NCBI GenBank assembly: GCA_020432595.1
Contig: JAGQGA010000280.1
Coordinates: forward strand, 1-7,066
Source of the DNA: Anaerolineales bacterium
GTDB lineage: Bacteria; Chloroflexota; Anaerolineae; Promineifilales; Promineifilaceae
Direction: 5' to 3'
DNA: 7,066 bases
Part shown: in pieces, positions 1-4,645 of the stretch
Numbering within the stretch: position 1 is the stretch's first letter
Layout of the letters: every line of letters starts with the position of its first letter
Made by a program: the position numbers and the translations under genes
Notes under the pieces: model-generated
What the model was told of the DNA's origin: nothing
Seen by the model: the letters and a program-made list of their open reading frames with translations, nothing else
The model's database searches: none

Positions 1-297
1 CCGCCCCAGAAAACCCAGCAGCAGCAGGGTCAGCAGCGGCAGCGGGGCGTGGAGGCTGTTGTGAATGGCAATCCACCAGGGGTTATTAAAATACAAATCG
101 TTATAGGTGGGGCTACAGCGCGTTTTGTCCGGCAAATGGGGGCGCAGCAGGCGGCGATCCAGCAAGTAGCCTACTGTCAATAGCCCCAGCCCCACGTCAG
201 GGGCCATTGAGCCAACGACCAGGGCGGTTTGCTGGTCGCGGGGGAGGTGTTTGGGGGTGAAAACGGCCGTTAATAGTCCGTGTGAATAGGTTTGCAT
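1..297 (-). CDS. DUF457/YdjM-like membrane protein, putative metal-dependent hydrolase (N-terminal 99 residues, runs off the left edge)
   Basis: An open frame runs from an ATG at 297 to the window edge with no stop, giving 99 residues. It begins MQTYSHGLLTAVF, then has a GSMAPD motif (residues 29-34), a C-S-P-T-Y-N-D-L-Y-F-N-N-P-W-W block (61-75), the motif HNSLHAPL (79-86), and a strongly hydrophobic Leu-rich segment (86-97) consistent with a membrane helix. An early His (H6), a G-S-x-x-P-D motif and a later H-x-S-L-H are the pattern of the membrane-bound DUF457/YdjM-like family, often annotated as metal-dependent hydrolase; these polar residues would be the putative metal ligands. The family's substrate is unknown. 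The start is chosen because the family commonly begins M-x-T-x-S/T-H; the frame stays open upstream and no Shine-Dalgarno sequence is visible. It lies 76 bp downstream of the halogenase-like gene on the same strand. The C-terminal half is outside the window, so the family call is moderate. Confidence 0.7.
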   Translation of the reverse strand, partial: MQTYSHGLLTAVFTPKHLPRDQQTALVVGSMAPDVGLGLLTVGYLLDRRLLRPHLPDKTRCSPTYNDLYFNNPWWIAIHNSLHAPLPLLTLLLLGFLGR

Positions 298-310
298 CAG
301 AATAAATGGG

Positions 311-340
311 ACGCGGACAAACACGGACGAACGCGGATGA
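311..340. repeat. Three-copy 10-bp tandem repeat (consensus ACGCGGAYRA)
   Basis: Three adjacent 10-base units, ACGCGGACAA, ACACGGACGA and ACGCGGATGA, fill most of the 76-bp gap between the halogenase-like gene and the DUF457-like gene. The preceding bases ATGGGACGC (307-315) also occur at 3679-3687, at the outer edge of the 19-bp inverted repeat, so the two gaps may hold relatives of one dispersed intergenic repeat family. No matching inverted arm is seen here, so this copy would be a half-element or degenerate. Confidence 0.6.
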
Positions 341-373
341 ATCTGTGAAATCTTTGACTCTCTTGCATCCTGC

Positions 374-2062
374 TTACACCCGCCGCCGATATTGCCGCTT
401 GTGCTGCCAATCCAGCACCGGCCGCGCATAGCGCACCTTCTCCGCCGCCCCATAGCGCAAAATGTCGGCCATTGTCAGCTTGCCAAAAAAATGTTCCCGG
501 TACGCCCCACCCCGCATAAACCCCTCCCCCGGCTTGAGCAAACTCAGGCGGATCTTGTTCTTGGGTAAATACGTTTTGCCGTCCAGCAGCGCCACAAACG
601 GGTCGGCAATCCAGTCGAGCGAGCGGAAAATGTGGCTGATCTCGGACACGGCGGCATTAACCTCACTGTCAACGGCCGCGTCCACCTTTTCCATAATCCC
701 GTCCACCCGCGCCGCCACCGCGTCAAAACCGGCATAACCACCCCCCACCAGCTTCAGCGTCACCAGTTGTTCCACATACGCCTCCCGATCATTCCCCGCC
801 TGCAAGCGCATCATGTTCAGCTTCAGCAATTCGGTATACGCCCCCAGCAGCCACATCACCGCATACACCTGCCACAGCTTGGGGTGCTTAAACGAGCGAT
901 AGCTATTGGCAACCAGCCGATCTGCCGCCTGCACGTAGTTCAACGTCAATCGCTCCACGTCGGCAAACGCTGCGGCGGAATAATCCTCCGACTGTTTGGC
1001 CTCAAGCAGCCGATGCGCCAACAAAAACACGGTGGCAAAGGTAGTATACAGTCCCTTCGAGAACAGCGGATCAATAAACCCGGCCGCATGACCCAGCAAC
1101 GCCCAGCGATCCCCCACCACCTGCGTCGCGCTGTACTGAATCCGGCCGGCTCGCACCCATTCCCGCACCGCCCTCGCCTCGCTAAACTGGGTGGCGATGC
1201 TGGGATATTGGGCAATAAAGTCAAAAAATTCTTGCTCCGGCGACATCTCATTGCGCTGCGGGTGCAGGCGCGGGTCGAGCATGAGGCCGACGCTGCACAG
1301 TGGGTTGGTAGATTCGGCGTGGTTGTCAAAGGGGATGACCCACAGCCAGCCGCCGTCAAACAGATGGTGGAGCGTCCCTTCCGACATCAAAAAGGGAAGC
1401 TTGTAGTCGGCGTGAACGCCACCGCTTTGGTGATAACAGGGCACGTTGACCATGTGGGTGAACAGCCCACGTGAATGGGTGAGCAAGTCGAGGTCACGGG
1501 CGTTAAACTTTTGCGCCAGCAGGGAACGAAAGCCCCCCGCGTCCACCACATAGCTGGCGCAAAACGTTTGGCCGTCGGCGGTGTGGATGGTTACGTGGTC
1601 GTCGGCGAGGTCAATATCGCGCACGGGGCAGTTTTGCAGGGAGGTGGCTCCGTAGGAAACGGCCGTTTGCAGCAAAAAATAATCGGTGTCCTGCCGATAC
1701 AAATGCAGCTCGTGGCCGTGCGGCTCCTTGGGAATAATCGCTTGCAGCGTTAGGCGCGGGTCGTGGGGCTGTCCCGCCAAGTGGTGCAAAAAGCCAAAAT
1801 GCCGCTTGATGCCGTGGGTCGTTCCGGCAAACGAGAGAAAATTCTCGGTGCTAAAGTAGGCCAGCTCCGGCACGTCAAAAAAATGCGCCGCCGCCCGCAT
1901 CATCTCCGACGTTTCCAAAATCAGCGATTCGCCAATGGAAAAGCGCGGGTGCTGCTTTGCTTCCAGCAAAATCACCCGCTGCCCATGCCGCGCCAAAATC
2001 GCCGCCAGGGCCGACCCCGCCATCCCCGACCCAATAATCGCTACATCAAACGCATTGTTCAT
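374..2062 (-). CDS. Flavin-dependent halogenase-family FAD monooxygenase
   Basis: 562 residues, close to the usual 500-570 of flavin-dependent halogenases. Visible motifs: the FAD-binding GSGMAG (11-16); PRFSIGES (39-46), the family's P-R-x-x-I-G-E-S; LYRQDTDYFLL (121-131), the substrate/FAD-domain motif; DAGG (174-177); the halogenase signature W-x-W-x-I-P as WLWVIP (239-244); and GDRWALLGHAAGFIDPLFSKG (317 to 337), which contains the F-x-x-P-x-x-S-x-G region. Lys86 in GIKRHFGF is a reasonable candidate for the conserved lysine that handles hypohalous acid. The DPLFS sequence, where tryptophan halogenases have a Glu-containing EPLE, points to the branch acting on phenols, pyrroles or carrier-bound substrates. 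One oddity is His325 where relatives usually have Asp (GDAA becomes GHAA). Residues after about 360 form a helical C-terminal region. Halogenation itself is inferred; non-halogenating oxygenases share this fold. The start ATG has no clear Shine-Dalgarno and sits 7 bp after a hairpin-forming repeat. It follows the oxidoreductase gene by 75 bp on the same strand. Confidence 0.82.
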   Translation of the reverse strand: MNNAFDVAIIGSGMAGSALAAILARHGQRVILLEAKQHPRFSIGESLILETSEMMRAAAHFFDVPELAYFSTENFLSFAGTTHGIKRHFGFLHHLAGQPHDPRLTLQAIIPKEPHGHELHLYRQDTDYFLLQTAVSYGATSLQNCPVRDIDLADDHVTIHTADGQTFCASYVVDAGGFRSLLAQKFNARDLDLLTHSRGLFTHMVNVPCYHQSGGVHADYKLPFLMSEGTLHHLFDGGWLWVIPFDNHAESTNPLCSVGLMLDPRLHPQRNEMSPEQEFFDFIAQYPSIATQFSEARAVREWVRAGRIQYSATQVVGDRWALLGHAAGFIDPLFSKGLYTTFATVFLLAHRLLEAKQSEDYSAAAFADVERLTLNYVQAADRLVANSYRSFKHPKLWQVYAVMWLLGAYTELLKLNMMRLQAGNDREAYVEQLVTLKLVGGGYAGFDAVAARVDGIMEKVDAAVDSEVNAAVSEISHIFRSLDWIADPFVALLDGKTYLPKNKIRLSLLKPGEGFMRGGAYREHFFGKLTMADILRYGAAEKVRYARPVLDWQHKRQYRRRV

Positions 2063-2069
2063 TTTAGAT

Positions 2070-2129
2070 CACGCAAAGGCGCAAAGGCGCAAAGGATTAC
2101 TTTTCTTTGCGTCTTGGCGGCTTTGCGTG
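2070..2129. repeat. Imperfect inverted repeat with internal CGCAAAGG tandem units, between the oxidoreductase and halogenase-like genes
   Basis: The left arm (2070-2094) contains three tandem copies of CGCAAAGG (2072-2079, 2080-2087, 2088-2095). The right arm (2105-2129) is its inverted complement at 22 of 25 positions, leaving a 10-base loop at 2095-2104. It occupies nearly the whole 75-bp gap. In the minus-strand transcript the hairpin ends 7 nt before the halogenase-like start codon, so it could hinder ribosome access or act as an RNA processing or stability element. Similar GCAAAGNCGCAAAG palindromes are, to my recollection, common dispersed intergenic repeats in Chloroflexota and cyanobacteria; this could not be checked here. 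It lacks the terminal U-run of an intrinsic terminator. Confidence 0.75.
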
Positions 2130-2137
2130 CCATTTTC

Positions 2138-3652
2138 TTATCGCCGCCAACTGAGCCATTTACGAAACAGTTTGGCAACGGTGGGGGTGAAGCGGGTGCG
2201 GTTCCAGGCATCGGCTGCTTTTTTGATCGCTTCGGCCTGGGTGGGGTATGGGTGAATCGTTTGCGCCAGCGTTTTCATGCCTGCCCCGGCCATCATCGCC
2301 GTCGTCACCTCGCTAATCATTTCACCCGCGTGCCGCGCCACAATCGTCGCTCCCACAATTTTATCACTGCCCCGCTTCACGTAAATCTTGACAAACCCTT
2401 CCTCGCCATCAGTGCGCCCCCGGTCAGTGTCGCCAATTTGCACGGTGAAGGTCTCAACGGCCGTTCCCCGCGCCTCTGCCTCCTCAGGAAACAGCCCCAC
2501 GTGGGCAATCTCCGGATCCGTATAAACCGTCCACGGGATAATCAGGTCACTGTACTTTTTGCGCCCCAAAAACAGCCCATTTTGCAGCACAATCCGCGCC
2601 GTCGCATCGGCCGTGTGGGTAAACTGCGCCGCAATCGCCACGTCACCCGCTCCGTAAATGTCCTTGTTGCTCGTCTGCATCCGGTCATTCACCACAACGC
2701 CCTTCTTATTATATTCTACCCCAGCTGCTTCCAAATTTAACCCGTCAATGTTGGGCTTCCGGCCGGCCGCCAGCAAAATCTCGTCCACCACCACCGTCTG
2801 CGTCTCGCCGCCGTGGGTAAAGGTGATTTGCTTGCCAGCCGCCACCCGCGCCACCTGCTGCGTCTGGCTCTGCAAAAACAGCCCAATCCCTTCCCGCTCA
2901 AACGTCCGCGTCATCATTTCCAGCCCGTCGGGGTCACGCATGGCCGCCATGTGGGGCAAAATATCAAACAGGTAAACCTGGCTGCCAAAGCGGGCAAACG
3001 CCTGCGCCATCTCCGACCCAATCGGCCCCGCCCCAATCACCGCCAACCGTTTTGGCTGCTCGGTCAGTTCAAACAGGGTTTCGTTGGTCAGGTAGCCCGT
3101 TTCCGCCAGACCGGGAATGGGGATGTGGGCGGCACTGGCTCCGGTGGCAATCACCGCCTTGCTAAATTCAATCGTCTGGCCGCCCAGCACAAAGCTGTTG
3201 GCTCCGGCAAACTGCCCGCTGCCCAAAAAGAGGTCAATCCCCAGCTTTTGGAAGCGATAGGCCGAATCGTGATAGCTAATATCAGCGCGAACGCGGCGCA
3301 CGCGCTCCATGACGGCGGCAAAATCTACGGCCACGTCGCCATTAAGACGCACGCCCAAATCGCCAGCCGTGGCGCGGCGAATGTCGCCAATCGCTTTGGC
3401 CGAATGAATCAGCGTTTTGGAAGGCACGCAACCGGCGTTGAGACAGTCGCCACCCAGCAGATGCTTTTCCACCAGAGCCACTTTTGCCCCCAGCCCCGCC
3501 GCCCCCACCGCCGCCACCAACCCGGCCGACCCACCGCCAATGACGAGGAGGTTATAACGGCCGTTTACCACCGGGTTCACCCAACCCGCTGGATGGGCAT
3601 TGCTCACCAAAATTTCATTATGCCGATCAAACGGCGCAACTTTGATTTCCAT
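2138..3652 (-). CDS. MerA-like class I pyridine nucleotide-disulfide oxidoreductase (TVP38-associated type)
   Basis: 504 residues. A roughly 30-residue lead (ending WVNPVVNGRYN) is followed by the FAD-binding GGGSAG (39-44), the redox-active disulfide G-G-D-C-L-N-A-G-C-V-P-S-K (67-79; Cys70 and Cys75), the NAD(P)-binding GAGPIG (207-212), AAGRKPN (295-301), GAGD (334-337), and the dimerisation-domain motif HPYPTQAE (467-474), whose His-Glu pair is the acid/base of this family. It should pass electrons from NAD(P)H through FAD to the disulfide and on to an unknown acceptor. Databases often label such proteins mercuric reductase, but there is no N-terminal heavy-metal domain and the C-terminus, ending in a basic KLFRKWLSWRR tail, lacks the Cys pair that MerA uses to bind Hg(II). 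A lipoamide-dehydrogenase role is also possible but no lipoyl-enzyme genes are nearby. The ATG at 3652 has a strong ribosome binding site. The preceding TVP38 gene ends 88 bp upstream, and fusions of these two domains are known, which supports a joint function. Confidence 0.9.
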   Translation of the reverse strand: MEIKVAPFDRHNEILVSNAHPAGWVNPVVNGRYNLLVIGGGSAGLVAAVGAAGLGAKVALVEKHLLGGDCLNAGCVPSKTLIHSAKAIGDIRRATAGDLGVRLNGDVAVDFAAVMERVRRVRADISYHDSAYRFQKLGIDLFLGSGQFAGANSFVLGGQTIEFSKAVIATGASAAHIPIPGLAETGYLTNETLFELTEQPKRLAVIGAGPIGSEMAQAFARFGSQVYLFDILPHMAAMRDPDGLEMMTRTFEREGIGLFLQSQTQQVARVAAGKQITFTHGGETQTVVVDEILLAAGRKPNIDGLNLEAAGVEYNKKGVVVNDRMQTSNKDIYGAGDVAIAAQFTHTADATARIVLQNGLFLGRKKYSDLIIPWTVYTDPEIAHVGLFPEEAEARGTAVETFTVQIGDTDRGRTDGEEGFVKIYVKRGSDKIVGATIVARHAGEMISEVTTAMMAGAGMKTLAQTIHPYPTQAEAIKKAADAWNRTRFTPTVAKLFRKWLSWRR

Positions 3653-3660
3653 TAGAGTTG

Positions 3661-3666
3661 TCCTCC
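3661..3666 (-). promoter_or_regulatory. Shine-Dalgarno sequence of the oxidoreductase gene
   Basis: The minus-strand sequence reads GGAGGA, ending 8 nt before the ATG at 3652. It is the only strong Shine-Dalgarno match among the starts in this window and fixes the start of the oxidoreductase, including its N-terminal lead. Confidence 0.8.
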
Positions 3667-3680
3667 AATAAAAAGAGATG

Positions 3681-3741
3681 GGACGCAGATTTACCTGATC
3701 TTCCTGATCTAAAATCAGTTAAATCAGGTAAATCTGCGTCC
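3681..3741. repeat. Perfect 19-bp inverted repeat with nested hairpin, between the TVP38 and oxidoreductase genes
   Basis: The arms GGACGCAGATTTACCTGAT (3681-3699) and its exact complement (3723-3741) flank a 23-base loop, which itself contains CTGAT (3704-3708) and ATCAG (3714-3718), giving a two-tier stem. The element begins on the first base of the TVP38 stop codon on the minus strand and leaves only 14 bp before the oxidoreductase Shine-Dalgarno. After the stem the transcript reads CATCTCTTTTATT, a weak U-rich stretch, so a partial terminator is possible. Equally it could be an mRNA processing or stabilising hairpin within the operon, or a mobile REP-like repeat. The bases ATGGGACGC at its outer edge recur at 307-315. 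Confidence 0.85.
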
Positions 3742-4484
3742 TAATTCTTCTTCTGTCCTTCCCGCTTTTTCACCAGCCGCGAAAGTGCCAAACTAACCAC
3801 AATCAATGCCACCGATGCCCCTAACGCCCAGGGGTTAAGCTGAATGTTGCCAGCCAACAGTTCATCCACCGTACCAAAGGAAGCACCGAGCAGGACAATG
3901 GAGATGGTGCCGGGGATGGAGCCAACGGCCGTTGCCAGCAAAAACGCCCGCCAGTTAATCTGCAAAAAACCAGCCAAATAGTTGACCAAATCATAGGGCA
4001 AGAACAGCAGCCGCATAATCAGCACCGTTTCAAAGCTGTTTTGCCGCAGCCGTTGGGCATAACGCTGCACCACACCACTGTTATCATCCCCTTGCAGCAT
4101 GTCGGCCCCAAAATAACGCCCCACCCCATAGGCCACCATTGCCGAAGCGTTGCTGCCGACAACGGTGTACAAAATCCCCAGCGGTCCAAAGAGAAAGCCG
4201 CCGAGCAGGGTGAGGATGGTGGCCGGAAAAAAGATGAGGGGGCGCAGGGCGTAAAGGATGATGTAAAAAATGGGGCCGGTGAGGGCGTTGGTGAGTGCGC
4301 CAACAACAGCATTAATGCTATCGCTGAAGGTGAGGCCGTTTTGCCGGGTGTAGAGATAGTAGCCGCCCACAAGCAGCAGCCAAAAGGTGAGGGCTACCAG
4401 CTTGCTGCCGTGTTTTTGCCAAAAGGTGGGGAGAAACGGCCGTTTTCCCTCCGCCGCCATCGCAGAATCTTCCATCATATCCAT
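3741..4484 (-). CDS. TVP38/TMEM64 family (DedA superfamily, SNARE-associated domain) membrane protein
   Basis: 247 residues. A short charged cytoplasmic N-terminus is followed by a membrane helix (about 29-45), hydrophobic segments around 59-80 and 83-106, the family core F-L-F-G-P-L-G with GSNASAMVAYGVGRYFG (110-126), a polar stretch (127-150), the conserved R-L-L-F-L-P-Y-D-L-V-N-Y-L-A-G block (158-172), helices about 180-201 and 219-235, and a basic tail ending KKREGQKKN. The central FxFGPLG / GRYFG and RxxFLPxDxxNYxAG motifs identify the SNARE-associated (PF09335) domain, whose members include lipid scramblase-like and transport proteins of the inner membrane. Start choice is uncertain: AAGGAA lies immediately before the first ATG (4484), which is too close, and is better spaced for Met3 or Met4 (4478 or 4475). 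It is the first gene of the minus-strand run and is followed by the MerA-like oxidoreductase, a recurrent partner. Exact substrate is unknown. Confidence 0.9.
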   Translation of the reverse strand: MDMMEDSAMAAEGKRPFLPTFWQKHGSKLVALTFWLLLVGGYYLYTRQNGLTFSDSINAVVGALTNALTGPIFYIILYALRPLIFFPATILTLLGGFLFGPLGILYTVVGSNASAMVAYGVGRYFGADMLQGDDNSGVVQRYAQRLRQNSFETVLIMRLLFLPYDLVNYLAGFLQINWRAFLLATAVGSIPGTISIVLLGASFGTVDELLAGNIQLNPWALGASVALIVVSLALSRLVKKREGQKKN

Positions 4485-4550
4485 TTCCTTTTCGGTGTTG
4501 TCGGTTCAGTGGGTTAGATGCGGGTGCTAATGCAAATCTTACGCTACGGC

Positions 4551-4579
4551 TTGAGAAACGGCCGTTTTTTGTCTATACT
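4551..4579 (+). promoter_or_regulatory. Predicted sigma-70-type promoter of the molybdenum hydroxylase gene
   Basis: TTGAGA (4551-4556) and TATACT (4574-4579) are separated by exactly 17 bp, a near-consensus -35/-10 pair, 67 bp before the ATG at 4646. Transcription would start near 4586. The spacer carries the palindrome AAACGGCCGTTT (4556-4567), and a 30-bp palindrome begins about 4 bp after the predicted start. The match is to the general housekeeping consensus; no experimental start is known. Confidence 0.6.
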
Positions 4580-4589
4580 CCCCTCAACC

Positions 4590-4619
4590 TGTAGGAAAAG
4601 TTTGCAAACTTTTCCTACA
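4590..4619. repeat. Perfect 30-bp palindrome in the leader of the molybdenum hydroxylase gene
   Basis: Bases 4590-4604 (TGTAGGAAAAGTTTG) are followed with no spacer by their exact complement through 4619; the centre is TTTGCAAA. It lies between the predicted promoter (-10 at 4574-4579) and the start codon at 4646, so it would be transcribed as a 5' leader hairpin or serve as an operator for a dimeric repressor overlapping the initial transcribed region. The ends GTAGG...CCTAC resemble dispersed palindromes I recall from Chloroflexota intergenic regions, so it may instead be a repeat-family insertion. Confidence 0.9.
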
Positions 4620-4631
4620 AATTTTCACAAC

Positions 4632-4636
4632 GGTGG
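4632..4636 (+). promoter_or_regulatory. Weak ribosome binding site of the molybdenum hydroxylase gene
   Basis: GGTGG ends 9 nt before the ATG at 4646, an imperfect Shine-Dalgarno at normal spacing. It supports this start, which also gives the expected N-terminal G-x-x-x-x-R-x-E-D-P-R-L-L-T-G of the family. Confidence 0.45.
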
Positions 4637-4645
4637 TTTAAAAAT

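Noticed and set aside
632..1474. 280-codon plus-strand frame opposite the halogenase-like gene
   Set aside because: Low-complexity His/Arg/Gln-rich translation typical of antisense frames, with no start signal.
1763..2740. 325-codon open frame on the plus strand across the oxidoreductase/halogenase junction
   Set aside because: It runs antisense through two well-supported genes and the intergenic repeat; the KGAKAQR-like stretch is only the translated repeat.
2138..3652. Annotation as mercuric reductase (merA)
   Set aside because: The C-terminal Cys pair, the N-terminal metal-binding domain and the other mer genes are absent.
3681..3741. Intrinsic terminator after the TVP38 gene
   Set aside because: The stem is long and AT-mixed with a 23-base loop and only a weak U-rich tail, and the downstream oxidoreductase has no evident promoter, so it is kept as an inverted repeat of uncertain role.
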